Below, in pieces: positions 1-9,881 of a stretch of 64,000 bases of DNA. The position numbers and the translations under genes are program-made. The notes under the pieces are model-generated. The model was not told the DNA's origin. It saw only the letters and a program-made list of their open reading frames with translations, and searched no databases. Position 1 is the first letter of the stretch; every line of letters starts with the position of its first letter. The stretch comes from an uncultured Selenomonas sp. (GTDB lineage Bacteria; Bacillota; Negativicutes; Selenomonadales; Selenomonadaceae), in NCBI GenBank assembly GCA_902780535.1, contig CACZFT010000017.1, forward strand, positions 1 through 64,000. Reading direction: 5' to 3'.

Positions 1-396
1 GTCGAGACGGGCGTCATCAAGATGCTCGCAGCCGAAGCCATCAAGATCACGAATGGCAGCGTCAATGCGACGGCCATGCTGATTCTCTGGATGAGCGCGA
101 TTGCGTCGGCGTTCATCGACAACATCCCGTTCGTCGCGACGCTGATTCCGCTCATCAAGGACATGGGCCAGATGGGTCTCACGAACCTCGACCCGATGTG
201 GTGGAGCCTTGCGCTTGGTGCCTGCCTCGGCGGCAACGGCACGCTGATCGGCGCGAGCGCCAACGTCGTCGTCGCCTCGATGGCGGCGCGCCGCGGCAAG
301 GCCATCTCGTTCATCGAGTTCATGAAAGTCGCGTTCCCAATCATGATTCTGACGATCATCATTTCGAGCGCCTATGTCTGGCTGCGGTATCTCTGA
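1..396 (+). CDS. ArsB/NhaD-family permease, 3' fragment
   Basis: The frame is open from the first base, so the gene begins outside the window; 131 residues are visible. The fragment is very hydrophobic, with about three membrane segments, and has the family-like stretch [15 protein letters not shown] followed by a glycine-rich [17 protein letters not shown] segment. These are typical of the C-terminal half of ArsB/NhaD-type ion transporters (arsenite, Na+/H+ or dicarboxylate carriers). The substrate cannot be told from this part. A hairpin with a T-run follows the stop codon, so the transcription unit ends here before recA. Confidence 0.75.
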   Translation, partial: VETGVIKMLAAEAIKITNGSVNATAMLILWMSAIASAFIDNIPFVATLIPLIKDMGQMGLTNLDPMWWSLALGACLGGNGTLIGASANVVVASMAARRGKAISFIEFMKVAFPIMILTIIISSAYVWLRYL

Positions 397-413
397 TGTG
401 AACATTTCCCGAA

Positions 414-439
414 GCGGACGGCTTGCCGCCCGCTTTTTT
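414..439 (+). terminator. Intrinsic terminator after permease
   Basis: GC-rich stem GCGGACGGC / GCCGCCCGC with a very short loop, followed by six T. It separates the permease gene from recA. Confidence 0.7.
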
Positions 440-475
440 CTGACAGAAAGCTCAATAAGCAAGAAAGGAACCTTC

Positions 476-1582
476 ATGGATCAGAATGAAAGAAAAGAAG
501 CCCTTGACAAAGCGCTCAAGGGCATAGAGAAAGATTTCGGCAAGGGCGCCATCATGCGCCTCGGCGATGCGAAGGCGAACATGAACGTCGAGGTCATCCC
601 GACGGGCATCCTGCCGCTCGACATCGCGCTCGGCGTCGGCGGCATCCCGCGCGGACGCATCATTGAAATCTACGGCCCTGAGTCGTCGGGCAAGACGACG
701 GTCACGCTGCATATGATTGCCGAGGCGCAGAAGAACGGCGGCATCGCGGCATTCATCGATGCCGAGCATGCGCTCGACCCTGTCTATGCGCAGCACCTCG
801 GCGTCGACATCGACAACCTGCTGATTTCGCAGCCGGACAGCGGCGAGCAGGCGCTCGACATCGTCGAGGCGCTCGTCCGCAGCGGTGCCATCGACCTCAT
901 CGTCGTGGACTCCGTCGCAGCGCTCGTGCCGAAAGCCGAAATCGAGGGCGAGATGGGCGACAGCAACGTCGGCCTGCATGCCCGCCTCATGAGCAAGGCC
1001 ATGCGCAAGCTCACGGGCATCATGAGCAAGATGCGGACGGCCGTCGTCTTCATCAACCAGATTCGCGAAAAAGTCGGCGTCATGTTCGGCAACCCTGAGA
1101 CGACGACGGGCGGCCGCGCGCTGAAGTTCTATGCGTCTGTGCGCCTCGACGTGCGCCGCGTCGAGAGCATCAAGCAAGGGCAGGAGTTCATCGGCAACCG
1201 TACGCGCATCAAGGTCGTCAAGAACAAGGTCGCGCCGCCGTTCAAGCAGGCGGAGTTCGACATCATGTACGGCGAGGGCGTCTCGAAGCTTTCGTGCGTC
1301 CTCGACATGGCCGTCGACCTCGACATCGTCGACAAGAGCGGTGCGTGGTTCTCCTATGGCGGCACGCGCCTCGGCCAGGGCAAGGAAAATGCGAAAAAGA
1401 CCATCGCCGAGACGCCGGGCATGCAGGAAGAGCTCGAACAGAAAGTCCGCGACAAGCTCATGAACAGCGAGGACGCGGATGACAAGGACAAGGCTGACGC
1501 CAAGGACGCCAAAAGCAAGGGCGCGAAGGACGCTGCGGCAAATCACGCCGCTGCCGAAGCTCCCGCGGGCGCTGACGCATGA
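476..1582 (+). CDS. recA: Recombinase RecA
   Basis: 368 residues. ATP-dependent DNA strand-exchange protein for homologous recombination and the SOS response, acting in the cytoplasm on ssDNA. Visible motifs: Walker [10 protein letters not shown] near residue 65, the IDAEHALDP stretch, Walker [13 protein letters not shown], the L2-loop region [22 protein letters not shown] and the C-terminal [15 protein letters not shown] core. The last 45 or so residues are a low-complexity Lys/Asp/Ala tail, as in many RecA proteins. The ATG at 476 matches the usual RecA N-terminus and is preceded by AAGAAAGGAA. The gene overlaps recX by 4 nt (ATGA), implying coupled translation. No clear LexA box was recognised upstream. 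Confidence 0.98.
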   Translation: MDQNERKEALDKALKGIEKDFGKGAIMRLGDAKANMNVEVIPTGILPLDIALGVGGIPRGRIIEIYGPESSGKTTVTLHMIAEAQKNGGIAAFIDAEHALDPVYAQHLGVDIDNLLISQPDSGEQALDIVEALVRSGAIDLIVVDSVAALVPKAEIEGEMGDSNVGLHARLMSKAMRKLTGIMSKMRTAVVFINQIREKVGVMFGNPETTTGGRALKFYASVRLDVRRVESIKQGQEFIGNRTRIKVVKNKVAPPFKQAEFDIMYGEGVSKLSCVLDMAVDLDIVDKSGAWFSYGGTRLGQGKENAKKTIAETPGMQEELEQKVRDKLMNSEDADDKDKADAKDAKSKGAKDAAANHAAAEAPAGADA

Positions 1583-2118
1583 CGCAGCGCATGGAACTGC
1601 CGTCCGAAGATGAGGTCGGCGGGAAGAAGAAGGCGAAAGGGCCGAAGACGGCATTGATGTATGCCGTCGACCTGCTCGCACGGCAGGAGCAGAGCAGCGC
1701 GAAGCTTCGCGAAAAGCTCAAGCGTAAAGGCTATGAAGAAGAAGAAATCGAAGCTGCGCTCCAGCGCCTCATGGAACTGCATTATCTCGATGATATTGGC
1801 GCCTGCCAGCGGCAGTTCGACTTTCTCTACGAGGAGAGCCGCAGCTCCGTGCGGCAGATCGTGGCAAAGCTCCTGCAGCGCGGTTTTGAGAGCTCGATGA
1901 TCCGTGACTGCATCCCGTCCGATACGTATGAGCGCGAAAAAGACGCGGCCCTCCGCGTGCTCGCGCTCAAATACCGGAAACCTGCCGATCCACGCAAGAT
2001 GATGGCGAACCTTTATCAGAAAGGCTTCGCCGTGGACGCCGCACGGGCGGCCGTCGAAACGTTTGCCGCGCAGATGGCGGAGCGCCAGGATGGCGCAGAG
2101 GATGAAGGAAGGAGATAA
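1579..2118 (+). CDS. recX: Regulatory protein RecX
   Basis: 179 residues, usual size for RecX, which binds RecA filaments and modulates their activity. The charged N-terminus ([19 protein letters not shown]) leads into the RecX three-helix repeats: [20 protein letters not shown], then [17 protein letters not shown], then [14 protein letters not shown]. The start ATG overlaps the recA stop in an ATGA, the standard recA-recX arrangement. Identification rests on position and on the repeated helix pattern. Confidence 0.93.
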   Translation: MTQRMELPSEDEVGGKKKAKGPKTALMYAVDLLARQEQSSAKLREKLKRKGYEEEEIEAALQRLMELHYLDDIGACQRQFDFLYEESRSSVRQIVAKLLQRGFESSMIRDCIPSDTYEREKDAALRVLALKYRKPADPRKMMANLYQKGFAVDAARAAVETFAAQMAERQDGAEDEGRR

Positions 2119-2123
2119 CGACT

Positions 2124-2594
2124 ATGGGAAATTTCAGTTTTGACAAGGAGAGTCTGCGGCAGAACTTCTTCACGACAGAAGGACGCCTGAACCGCAAAGC
2201 GTTCATCAAGCGCTTCTTCGGCGTCTCCATCTCGCTCGGCGTCTTTGCCTTCATCGTCTACGCGGCGCTCTACAACGGCACGGGCAGCAAGGACATCGCC
2301 GACAGCATCGCCATCTCGATTTCCGTCGTCGAAGCCTTCATCGTCTACACGCTGATTGCGCGCCGTCTCCATGACCTCGGCTACGGCAAGGCGCTCGCCA
2401 TCGTCTACCTCGTCTACGGCCTCACGCAGACGATCGTCATGAACTACCTGACGGACAACTTCGAGCCCGGCAGCATGCCCATCTACGCCTACCAGATCCT
2501 CTCGACCTGCGTCATCATCTTCCTCGTCTGCCTCATGTTCATGAAAGGCGTCAAGGGAGAGAACCGCTTCGGCAAAGATCCGCTTGGCGAGTAA
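2124..2594 (+). CDS. DUF805 family membrane protein
   Basis: 156 residues beginning only 5 nt after recX, probably co-transcribed with recA-recX. The sequence shows the DUF805 signature: TTEGRLNRKAFIKRFF at the N-terminus, the conserved ARRLHDLGYGK loop in the middle and a C-terminal KGENRFGKDPLGE tail. About four membrane segments are visible. The family has no established function; members are small inner-membrane proteins. A bidirectional terminator follows. Confidence 0.85.
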   Translation: MGNFSFDKESLRQNFFTTEGRLNRKAFIKRFFGVSISLGVFAFIVYAALYNGTGSKDIADSIAISISVVEAFIVYTLIARRLHDLGYGKALAIVYLVYGLTQTIVMNYLTDNFEPGSMPIYAYQILSTCVIIFLVCLMFMKGVKGENRFGKDPLGE

Positions 2595-2610
2595 AAGTAA
2601 AAGAACATAT

Positions 2611-2655
2611 AAAAATAGCGGCTGCGCACAAGATGATGCGCAACCGCTATTTTTC
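2611..2655. terminator. Bidirectional terminator between DUF805 gene and trpD
   Basis: Long inverted repeat with arms AAAAATAGCGGCTGCGCA and TGCGCAACCGCTATTTTT around an 8-nt loop. A-runs and T-runs at both ends let it stop the plus-strand recX/DUF805 transcript and the converging minus-strand trpD transcript. Confidence 0.9.
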
Positions 2656-2661
2656 TGCCGA

Positions 2662-3675
2662 TTACTGCGACAGCTTTGCGAATTCGTCGACTTTCTGGAG
2701 TGCCGCGCCACTCTTGATGAGGGCGCGGGCGCTCTCGATGCCTTCTGCGATGCTCGCTGCTTTGCCGCCGAGGTAGATGGCGGCGCCGGCGTTGAGGAGG
2801 ACGATGTCGGTCTTCGGGCCCTGTGCGCCCGAGAGGATGTCGCGCGTAATCTTGGCATTCTCGGCCGGCGTGCCGCCGACGATGTCTGCTTTCTCGCAGC
2901 GCGTGAAGCCGAAGTCCTCCGGCTTCACCGTGTAGCGCTTGAACCAGCCGTCCTTGAACTCGCAGACGCTCGTCGGGGCGCTCATGGAGAGCTCGTCGAG
3001 GCAGTCCTGTCCATAGATGACCATGCCGCGCGTGACGCCGAGGTCGATGAGGACGTTGGCGAGCGGCTCGAGCAGCGCTTCGTCGTAGACGCCCAGGAGC
3101 ATCGTCTTCGGGCGTGCCGGATTTGTCAGCGGGCCGAGGATGTTGAAGACCGTGCGGATGCCGAGTTCCTTGCGGATGGCGCCGACGTATTTCATCGATG
3201 CATGATATTTCTGCGCGAACATGAAGCAGATGTTGATTTTCTCGAGCAGTTCGACGCATTTTTCCGGCGCGAGGTCGAGGTTGACGCCGAGTGCTTCGAG
3301 GCAGTCGGCCGCGCCGCTCTTTGACGAGGCCGCACGGTTGCCGTGCTTTGCAACCTTGATGCCGGCGGCTGCGATGATGAAGGCGGCCGTCGTCGAGATG
3401 TTGATGCTGCCCGCGTGGTCGCCGCCCGTGCCGACGATTTCGAGGACATCGAATGGCGCATCGACCGTGAGCGAATGGTCGCGCATGGCGGCCGCCGAGC
3501 CCGAAATCTCGGCGATGGTCTCGGCCTTCGTGCTCTTCGTCGAGAGCGCGGCGAGATAGGCCGCGTTCTGCACCTGGCTCGTCTTGCCGCTCATGATTTC
3601 GTTCATGACGGCGTAGGCTTCGTCGTACGTGAGGTCTTCCTTGCTGACAACTTTCTTGATGGCTTCTTCAATCAT
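2662..3675 (-). CDS. trpD: Anthranilate phosphoribosyltransferase
   Basis: 337 residues. Transfers phosphoribose from PRPP to anthranilate, second step of tryptophan synthesis from chorismate. Motifs in order: [16 protein letters not shown] (PRPP/Mg site), [21 protein letters not shown] (anthranilate/PRPP loop; most TrpD have KHGNR-xx-SSxSG), and [11 protein letters not shown]. The gene stands alone on the minus strand, with no other trp gene in the window. Its start lies 28 nt after an intrinsic-terminator hairpin in its own leader and overlaps the stop of a possible 31-codon upstream reading frame, so expression is probably attenuated. Confidence 0.96.
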   Translation of the reverse strand: MIEEAIKKVVSKEDLTYDEAYAVMNEIMSGKTSQVQNAAYLAALSTKSTKAETIAEISGSAAAMRDHSLTVDAPFDVLEIVGTGGDHAGSINISTTAAFIIAAAGIKVAKHGNRAASSKSGAADCLEALGVNLDLAPEKCVELLEKINICFMFAQKYHASMKYVGAIRKELGIRTVFNILGPLTNPARPKTMLLGVYDEALLEPLANVLIDLGVTRGMVIYGQDCLDELSMSAPTSVCEFKDGWFKRYTVKPEDFGFTRCEKADIVGGTPAENAKITRDILSGAQGPKTDIVLLNAGAAIYLGGKAASIAEGIESARALIKSGAALQKVDEFAKLSQ

Positions 3676-3767
3676 GCAGATCTCTCCTTTTGCCAGGGGG
3701 CATCAAAAATCCCCGGCAGTCTCAGAAACTGCCGGGGACGAAACTGCCGCTTGGTCGCAAATGACAT
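3672..3767 (-). other. Possible leader peptide ORF of trpD
   Basis: Open frame of 31 codons (MSFATKRQF... to ...KERSA) starting about 10 nt after the predicted transcript start and ending in the ATGA that overlaps the trpD start. It runs through the terminator hairpin and has one Trp codon (APWQ) just after the T-run. No Shine-Dalgarno is seen before it, so translation is uncertain. The overlap suggests either translational coupling or chance. Confidence 0.35.
3701..3737 (-). terminator. Attenuator-like terminator in the trpD leader
   Basis: Read on the minus strand: a near-perfect stem CCCCGGCAGT / ACTGCCGGGG followed by ATTTTT. A second copy of the 5' arm (CGGCAGTTTC) lies just upstream on the same strand and could pair with the 3' arm instead, giving a competing antiterminator. 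It sits between the promoter and trpD, so it can only act as a conditional stop. Confidence 0.65.
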
Positions 3768-3783
3768 ATGTGTTCTGCTGATA

Positions 3784-3812
3784 AGGATAGCACGGAGGGC
3801 GGAACTTGTCAA
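3784..3812 (-). promoter_or_regulatory. Sigma-A-type promoter of trpD
   Basis: On the minus strand, TTGACA, a 17-nt spacer and TATCCT. Near-consensus -35 with good spacing. The predicted start lies about 100 nt upstream of trpD and gives a leader long enough for the attenuator. Confidence 0.75.
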
Positions 3813-3884
3813 GATGACAGCAGGCCACCTGTCCCTTAAGGTTGAATATGTCAACGATATAGGACTTTCAAACGTATGGATGTC

Positions 3885-3916
3885 AAAATAGGCAGGAAAA
3901 TTTTCCTGCCTATTTT
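3885..3916. other. Perfect 32-nt palindrome, orphan terminator-like
   Basis: AAAATAGGCAGGAAAA joined directly to its reverse complement, with a further T-run on the plus side. It lies between divergent trpD and porin genes, where no annotated transcript should end. It could terminate a short unannotated plus-strand RNA, or be a protein-binding palindrome. Confidence 0.5.
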
Positions 3917-3938
3917 TTAAAAGAAAACATGTTTCCAG

Positions 3939-3968
3939 TTGAATTTCAGGAGGAAGTGTGTGTATAAT
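3939..3968 (+). promoter_or_regulatory. Promoter of porin-phytase unit
   Basis: TTGAAT, an 18-nt spacer and a consensus TATAAT. It lies about 90 nt before the porin start codon; phytase has no separate promoter-like sequence and probably depends on this one. Confidence 0.75.
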
Positions 3969-4061
3969 ATTCTCAGTGGGAAGACATAAACAGAAAGCCA
4001 TGCAAAATATATTATAAGAGTTATGCTATAAGAGTTATAGAAATTGAAAGAGACGAATCGC

Positions 4062-5306
4062 ATGAAGGAATGGAAGAAACAGGCAGCGGCGGCACTGGCC
4101 GTCTCGCTGGCCGCAGCGATGCCGGGCACGGCACTGGCAGCCGAAGCAGCCGAAGCACCAGAAACGGAAGACCAGGCGGCGGAAGTCGCGTAGATGAAGG
4201 AAGAAATCGCGGCCCTGACCGCGCGCCTCAATGCACTCGAGAAGCAGCTCGACGAAGCACAGAAAGCTGGCAAGGCAGACGACAAGAACAAGGAAGAGAA
4301 GAAGAAGGGCGCTTCGGAGCTCCAGTGGTCGGGCTCGACAAAGATGGGCTACATGTACAATCAGGACAAGAAGGGCTCGGTGAAGGGCGAGATCCGCCTG
4401 AAGGCGAAGACGAAGGTCGATGACACCTACGATGTCGCGTTCGGCCTGAAATTCAAATCGACCTCGGAGGAGCCGGTGCCCGCGACCGTTGATCCGAACG
4501 ACCCGAAACACGTCCGTGACGGCCGTGCTTCGGAGAAGAACAAGGTCAAGCTCGACGAGGCATCCATCGGCCGTGCGTTCGGCCCGGTCTACCTCAAGGC
4601 CGGCGTCCAGTCGGCGACGGTCGGCGAAGGCCTCTGGATTGGCAAGAGCAGCCTGAACATCTTCTCGGGCAAGTATGACATGACGCCGCGCGATTCGCTG
4701 TTCGTCGGCTATGGCCGCGACTCGCAGGATTATCTCGCCGAGAACGAAAAGACGCAGTCGCGCCTCTTGAAGTTCGTCGATTACCAGCACCATTTTGGGA
4801 GCGATGCGATGGCGGGCATCTACCTCGGCGCGCAGCAGCCGGACCGCTATATCGGCGTGTATGGCGAGACGCCGCTCATCGGCAAGCTCAGCCTTGCGGG
4901 CGAGTTCGTCCACAACACGAACACGGACAAGCCGGACGAAAATCACAACCATTATGGATATGTGTATCGCGGCTCGAAATCCGACACGGACGGCTATTTC
5001 CTGAGCCTTGCTTACGGCCAGGCAAAGAAGAAGGGCGACTTCCGCGCAGCCGTCAACTATTTCAATGTCGATCAGAACCTCTTCATGGATGACGGCTATA
5101 CCGCATTTGATGACTATGTGACGAATGACGGCCTGCTCGGCTTCGGCCTCGTGCTCGACTACATGACGAGCAACCATACGAAGCTTTCGCTCGAACGCTA
5201 CTGGGCACATACGAAGCCCGTGGCTGGCAACGTCGACCGTGACGGCAACGAGCTTCCCGAGTCGCCGTATTACACGACGTACGTGAAGTTCACGTCGAAA
5301 TTCTGA
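4062..5306 (+). pseudogene. Porin-like outer-membrane protein, interrupted by in-frame amber codon
   Basis: The reading frame runs from ATG 4062 to 5306 (414 codons) but has TAG at 4191-4193, codon 44. Before it lies a Sec signal peptide (positive MKEWKKQ, Ala-rich core, ALAAEAAEA cleavage region). After it come a short coiled coil (MKEEIAALTARLNALEKQL), a Lys-rich linker and a beta-barrel-like domain with alternating aromatic residues ending in FTSKF with terminal Phe. This layout fits a Negativicute outer-membrane porin; the transported solute is unknown. The ATG right after the TAG would give a protein without a signal peptide, so the TAG is either a real null mutation, a sequence error or a suppressed codon. 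The phytase gene follows by 34 nt. Confidence 0.8.
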
Positions 5307-5340
5307 TGGAGGATTTGTCGTTTTTGAGAGAAGGATGATC

Positions 5341-6369
5341 ATGGGGAATCGTTCGAAGAAAGTTGTATGCGGCGCTGCCTTGCTGGCAGCAGGTCTCTGG
5401 ATGGCGCAGGGAAATGCGCCGACAGCGCTGGCGGCGGAAGCAGCGGCGCAGCCAGGGCACCTCGTGGAGCAGGAACAGCCGGAGAACTTCGAAGGCTTTG
5501 TCTGGCGCATCGACAGCGAGGGCAAGGAGCTGCCGCGCAATTTCCGCACGTCGGAAGGCGCGTTCCAGGCGCCGGATGAGAAATATCAGCTCGATGCTTC
5601 GTACCAGCCGTCGCGGAAAGGCCTCGACACGCTTCGCGCCTCGGGCAGCGCGCAGTGCTCGCCTGATGAGATGAAGGCGCTTTATACAGAGCTCCGCAAG
5701 CATACGGACGGCCCGATCTATGACATGGACCTGCGGCAGGAGTCGCATGGCTATCTCGATGGCACGGCCGTGAGCTGGTATGGCGAGCGCGATTGGGCGA
5801 ACCTCGGCAAGAGCCAGCATGCTGCGCTTCGCGACGAGGCAAAGCGTCTCGAAGCGGCTGTCGGCAAGACGGTCTACATGGCAGAGCTCGGCAAGGACAA
5901 GCTGCCGGTCGGCGGCAAGGTCGTGCGCGTGCATCAGGCGGAAAGCGAGCAGCAGGTCGCCGAGGCGGCGGGCTTCCGTTATTTCCGCATCGCGGCGACC
6001 GATCATGTCTGGCCGAGCGAGGAAAACATCGACCGCTTCATCGCTTTCTACCGCACGCTGCCGAAGGGTGCCTGGCTGCATTTCCACTGCGAAGCCGGTG
6101 TCGGCCGCACGACGGCGTATCTCGACATGTACGACATGATGCGCAATCCGGATGTGTCGTTCAAGGACATCACATATCGCCAGCACGAGCTCGGCGGGTT
6201 CTACTATGGCCCGTACAACGTGAAGCCGAAGGAAGGCAAGGACAACTGGAAGCGGCCGTACTATTTCGACAAGGCGGCCATGATGCAGAAATTCTATGAA
6301 TACGTGCAGGCGAACCATGCAACGGGCTACGAGACTAGCTGGTCTTCATGGCTGAAAACGCAGAAATGA
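5341..6369 (+). CDS. Cysteine (PTP-like) phytase, secreted
   Basis: 342 residues. Myo-inositol hexakisphosphate phosphohydrolase of the protein-tyrosine-phosphatase fold, releasing phosphate from phytate outside the cytoplasm. The P-loop signature [10 protein letters not shown] has the nucleophile Cys near residue 250 and Arg near 256. Upstream, [15 protein letters not shown] carries the general-acid Asp, and the conserved [16 protein letters not shown] and [10 protein letters not shown] stretches of the Selenomonas/Mitsuokella enzymes are present. Residues 1 to about 33 form a signal peptide. ATG 5341 is preferred over ATG 5335 because AGAAGG then has a 6-nt spacing. It lies just downstream of the porin, suggesting joint expression. 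Confidence 0.95.
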   Translation: MGNRSKKVVCGAALLAAGLWMAQGNAPTALAAEAAAQPGHLVEQEQPENFEGFVWRIDSEGKELPRNFRTSEGAFQAPDEKYQLDASYQPSRKGLDTLRASGSAQCSPDEMKALYTELRKHTDGPIYDMDLRQESHGYLDGTAVSWYGERDWANLGKSQHAALRDEAKRLEAAVGKTVYMAELGKDKLPVGGKVVRVHQAESEQQVAEAAGFRYFRIAATDHVWPSEENIDRFIAFYRTLPKGAWLHFHCEAGVGRTTAYLDMYDMMRNPDVSFKDITYRQHELGGFYYGPYNVKPKEGKDNWKRPYYFDKAAMMQKFYEYVQANHATGYETSWSSWLKTQK

Positions 6370-6401
6370 AGAAATAAATCGGAAAGGCAGGAGAACATCA
6401 A

Positions 6402-8120
6402 ATGAAATGGTTTGACGATATGCGGGTCTCCCTGAAAATCCTGGCACTAGCGGTCATCGCGGCCATCGCGCTTTTTTCCGTCGGCTATACGGGCTACAGC
6501 ATGCTGGATGCTTCGAACTACCGCATGAGCAAGATGTACAACCAGAAGCTCAAGAACGTGCAGATGCTCGGCGAGCTCAAATATTTCATGCGCGACATGC
6601 AGGTGCATGAGCTGAACCTCGCCGACAGCACGGAAACGGCTGTGCAGGACAAGAACCGCAAGACCATCGAGAGCATCAACGACCGCTTCCATCAGACGAT
6701 GGACGCTTACAAGCAGAATACGACGGGACTCGATGGCGTCGAGGAGCGCGTGCAGGACATCGAGGCGAACTGGGAGAAGCTCTACCAGACGGGCAAGAAG
6801 ATTGATGCACTGGTAAAGGCTGGCAAGACGGACGAGGCGCGTGCGCTCTATTATGACGAAGGCCAGAAGAACAGCGCGGCTGTTGGCAATCCTGTCAAGG
6901 AACTCCTCGAGATGACGAACACGAATGCGGAGGACGTCTACAACCGCAACCTCAAGAAGGCGGGCGAGGCGACGCGCAACATGATGATTGAGGGTATCGT
7001 CGCGCTCATCATCCTCGTCGTGATGTCGCAGCTCATCGGCAAGGGCATCACGACGCCGCTCTATGAGATGAAGCGTGCCTGCGAGCGCCTGCGCGATGGC
7101 GATTTCCGCGAGAGCGAACGCCGCATCGTGCGCGGCGACGAGTTCGGCGACATGGCTGCGACCGTCGCCGAGATGCGCACGAGCATCAACAAGCTCATGC
7201 GCAGCACGAACGACTCGGCGCAGCAGATTGCGGCGGCGAGCGAGGAGCTTACGGCGAGCTCGTCGCAATCGGCGGAGGCGTCCGACCAGGTGGCACAGTC
7301 CGTGCAGCGCGCGGCTGGCGCTGTGACGCAGCAGGAACAGGAAGTGCAGAAATCGTCGGATGCCGTCGCCGATGTCAGCACGGCCGTCGACAAGATGCAC
7401 GCGCAGGCCGTCCGCGTGGCCGAGCATGCATCGGAAGCACATGACCGCGCATCTTCGGGTGGCAAAGCTATCGAGAGTTCGGTCGGACGCATCCAGGGCG
7501 CTGCGACGACCGTGCAGCAGTCGGCACAGATTGTCGACAAGCTCGGCGAGAATTCGAAGGAAATCGGCAAGATTGTCGAGACCATCAGTAACATCGCCGA
7601 ACAGACGAACCTTCTCGCGCTCAATGCGGCCATCGAGGCAGCGCGCGCAGGCGAGGCTGGCCGCGGCTTCTCCGTCGTCGCCGACGAAGTGCGCAAGCTC
7701 GCTGAGGAATCAGCCGAGGCGGCCCAGCGCATCGCGGCGCTGATTGAGACCATCCAGAAGGATACGGCCGAGGCTGTCACGTCGATGAAGGAAGGCAGTG
7801 AGGCCGTGGCTGGCGGCGCATCGTCCGTCGAGCAGCTCCGCGAGGTCTTTGATGAGATCCGCGTCTTCGTCGATGGCGTTTCGAAAGAGGCCAGCAATAT
7901 GGCGCACGAGATCCAGAGCGTCAACGAGCAGGCGGGGGCCATCTCGGGCCAGGTGCAGCAGGTCGAGGCGCAGGGCCGCACGGTTTCGGACGAGATGGAG
8001 AACGTCTCGGCCGCGACGGAAGAGCAGTCGGCATCGGCGAGCGAGATTGCGAAGGCAAGCGATTCGCTTTCGAAGCTCGCGCAGGGACTGCAGGATTCTC
8101 TCGCAAAATTCGAATATTGA
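6402..8120 (+). CDS. Methyl-accepting chemotaxis protein
   Basis: 572 residues. Membrane chemoreceptor that signals to CheA/CheW. Architecture: TM1 at about residues 11-33 ([19 protein letters not shown]), a four-helix-bundle periplasmic sensor domain at about 35-185, TM2 at about 190-212, a HAMP domain ([20 protein letters not shown]), then a long coiled-coil signalling domain with the hairpin tip ([20 protein letters not shown]) conserved in all MCPs. No obvious C-terminal CheR-binding pentapeptide; the end is LAKFEY. It lies 32 nt after the phytase, so it may be part of the same transcript; its ligand cannot be deduced. Confidence 0.95.
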   Translation: MKWFDDMRVSLKILALAVIAAIALFSVGYTGYSMLDASNYRMSKMYNQKLKNVQMLGELKYFMRDMQVHELNLADSTETAVQDKNRKTIESINDRFHQTMDAYKQNTTGLDGVEERVQDIEANWEKLYQTGKKIDALVKAGKTDEARALYYDEGQKNSAAVGNPVKELLEMTNTNAEDVYNRNLKKAGEATRNMMIEGIVALIILVVMSQLIGKGITTPLYEMKRACERLRDGDFRESERRIVRGDEFGDMAATVAEMRTSINKLMRSTNDSAQQIAAASEELTASSSQSAEASDQVAQSVQRAAGAVTQQEQEVQKSSDAVADVSTAVDKMHAQAVRVAEHASEAHDRASSGGKAIESSVGRIQGAATTVQQSAQIVDKLGENSKEIGKIVETISNIAEQTNLLALNAAIEAARAGEAGRGFSVVADEVRKLAEESAEAAQRIAALIETIQKDTAEAVTSMKEGSEAVAGGASSVEQLREVFDEIRVFVDGVSKEASNMAHEIQSVNEQAGAISGQVQQVEAQGRTVSDEMENVSAATEEQSASASEIAKASDSLSKLAQGLQDSLAKFEY

Positions 8121-8134
8121 TATACTGATGGCAG

Positions 8135-8170
8135 GGCAGGCACATCTTTGCGGATGCGCCTGCCTTTTTT
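8135..8170 (+). terminator. Intrinsic terminator after chemoreceptor gene
   Basis: Stem GGCAGGCACATC / GATGCGCCTGCC with one mismatch and a 6-nt loop, followed by six T. It ends the porin-phytase-MCP unit. Confidence 0.85.
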
Positions 8171-8195
8171 CATTCCCTTTTCTTTTGCGGTGTGC

Positions 8196-8201
8196 TATAA
8201 T
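8196..8201 (+). promoter_or_regulatory. -10 element of guaA promoter
   Basis: TATAAT 43 nt before the guaA start codon. No good -35 hexamer is seen at 17 nt (TTCCCT), so only the -10 is marked. No purine riboswitch fold was recognised in the short leader. Confidence 0.45.
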
Positions 8202-8243
8202 TTTTCGTAGATTCACTGTCGTTTTGAGGGAGGAACAAAACCA

Positions 8244-9797
8244 TTGAGCAAGCCTGCAAACGAACTCATCCTGGTGCTGGATTTCGGCGGCCAGTACAAC
8301 CAGCTCATCGCGCGCCGCGTGCGTGAGGATCACGTCTACTGCGAGGTGCATCCGAATACGATGTCGCTCGAGAAGATCCGCGCGATGGCGCCGAAGGGCA
8401 TCATCCTGACGGGCGGCCCGAACAGCGTGTATAAGGAAGACTCCGCGACGTGCAGCCCCGAGCTCTTCCGCCTCGGCATCCCCGTGCTCGGCATCTGCTA
8501 TGGCTCGCAGCTCATGGCGCACCTCCTCGGCGGCAAAGTCGAGACGGCGCCGACGAGCGAGTACGGCAAGACAGAGGTCACGATTACGGGCAAAACGTCG
8601 AAGCTGTTCCAGAATGTCAGCGAGAAGACCATCTGCTGGATGAGCCATACGGACTACATCGCGAAAGCCCCTGAGGGCTTCACGGTCACGGCCGAGACGC
8701 CGGTCTGCCCCGTCGCCGCGATGGAGAATGCAGCCGAGAAGCTCTATGCGACGCAGTTCCATCCCGAAGTCATGCATACGGCCGAAGGCAAGACGATGCT
8801 CAAGAACTTCGTCTATGATGTCTGCGGCTGCAAGGGCGACTGGAAGATGGATTCGTTCGTCAAGACGACGGTCGCCGAGCTCAAGGAGAAAATCGGCACG
8901 GGCCGTGCGCTCTGCGCGCTCTCGGGCGGCGTCGATTCGTCCGTCGCGGCCGTGCTGCTCTCAAAAGCCATCGGCAAGCAGCTGACGTGCGTCTTCGTCG
9001 ACCACGGCCTGCTGCGCAAGAACGAAGGCGACGAAGTCGAGGCGGTCTTCGGCCCCGATGGCCCGTATGATGTCAACTTCATCCGCGTCAATGCAAAAGA
9101 CCGCTTCTATGCAAAGCTCAAGGGCGTCACGGAGCCTGAGAAGAAGCGCAAGATCATCGGCGAGGAATTCATCCGCGTCTTCGAGGAAGAGGCGAAGAAG
9201 ATCGGCGCTGTCGACTATCTTGTGCAGGGCACGATTTATCCGGATGTCATCGAGAGCGGCCTCGGCAAGTCGGCCGTCATCAAGAGCCATCACAATGTCG
9301 GCGGCCTGCCGGATTATGTCGATTTCAAGGAAATCGTCGAGCCGCTGCGCCTGCTGTTCAAAGACGAGGTGCGTGCGGTCGGCCGCGAGCTGGGCATCCC
9401 CGAATATCTCGTGAACCGCCAGCCGTTCCCGGGGCCAGGCCTCGGCATCCGCATCATCGGCGAGGTCACGGAGGAAAAGGTCAAAATCGTGCAGGAAGCC
9501 GATGCCATTTACCGCGAGGAAGTCGCGAAGGCGGGTGCGGACAAGGGACTCGGCCAGTATTTTGCCGCGCTCACGAACATGCGTTCCGTCGGTGTCATGG
9601 GCGACGGCCGCACGTATGACTATGCGATTGCACTGCGCGCCGTCGAGACGAGCGACTTCATGACGGCCGAGAGCGCGAAGCTGCCGTGGGAGGTTCTCTC
9701 CACGGTCACGAGCCGCATCGTCAACGAGGTCAAGGGCGTCAACCGCGTGCTCTACGATTGCACGGGCAAGCCGCCTGCGACGATTGAATTCGAATAA
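8244..9797 (+). CDS. guaA: GMP synthase (glutamine-hydrolysing)
   Basis: 517 residues. Converts XMP to GMP using ATP and glutamine-derived ammonia. The N-terminal class I amidotransferase domain shows [18 protein letters not shown], the nucleophile motif GICYGSQ, and the His/Glu pair in TQFHPEV. The ATP-pyrophosphatase P-loop [12 protein letters not shown] follows, then the C-terminal dimerisation domain ending KPPATIEFE. The start is TTG at 8244, supported by GAGGGAGGA about 8 nt upstream and by alignment with the family N-terminus. Monocistronic between two terminators. Confidence 0.98.
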   Translation: MSKPANELILVLDFGGQYNQLIARRVREDHVYCEVHPNTMSLEKIRAMAPKGIILTGGPNSVYKEDSATCSPELFRLGIPVLGICYGSQLMAHLLGGKVETAPTSEYGKTEVTITGKTSKLFQNVSEKTICWMSHTDYIAKAPEGFTVTAETPVCPVAAMENAAEKLYATQFHPEVMHTAEGKTMLKNFVYDVCGCKGDWKMDSFVKTTVAELKEKIGTGRALCALSGGVDSSVAAVLLSKAIGKQLTCVFVDHGLLRKNEGDEVEAVFGPDGPYDVNFIRVNAKDRFYAKLKGVTEPEKKRKIIGEEFIRVFEEEAKKIGAVDYLVQGTIYPDVIESGLGKSAVIKSHHNVGGLPDYVDFKEIVEPLRLLFKDEVRAVGRELGIPEYLVNRQPFPGPGLGIRIIGEVTEEKVKIVQEADAIYREEVAKAGADKGLGQYFAALTNMRSVGVMGDGRTYDYAIALRAVETSDFMTAESAKLPWEVLSTVTSRIVNEVKGVNRVLYDCTGKPPATIEFE

Positions 9798-9818
9798 ACA
9801 ATCCTATTATATAGAGAG

Positions 9819-9845
9819 AATGGAGCGTCACGCTCCATTTTTTCT
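9819..9845 (+). terminator. Intrinsic terminator after guaA
   Basis: AATGGAGCG / CGCTCCATT stem with a 3-nt loop and a T-run. Confidence 0.88.
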
Positions 9846-9881
9846 ATAGCAGGAAAGCGCGTGAAATATGGAGGGAACTGT

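Noticed and set aside
397-475. SOS/LexA operator before recA
   Set aside because: GAAC occurs upstream but without a matching inverted GTTC half-site at the proper spacing.
452-1681. Long antisense open frames over recA and other genes (for example 452-1681 minus, 18601-21246 minus, 55166-57229 minus)
   Set aside because: They mirror GC-rich codon structure of well-supported genes on the other strand, have no ribosome-binding sites and low-complexity Arg/Asp/Val-rich products.
4191-4193. Reassignment of TAG as a sense codon to explain the porin and GT-a interruptions
   Set aside because: TAG is the normal stop of rodA (18607-18609) and coaE (27829-27831), so a genome-wide recoding is not tenable.
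8121-8243. Purine riboswitch before guaA
   Set aside because: The leader after the terminator is only about 40 nt and lacks the conserved aptamer loops.
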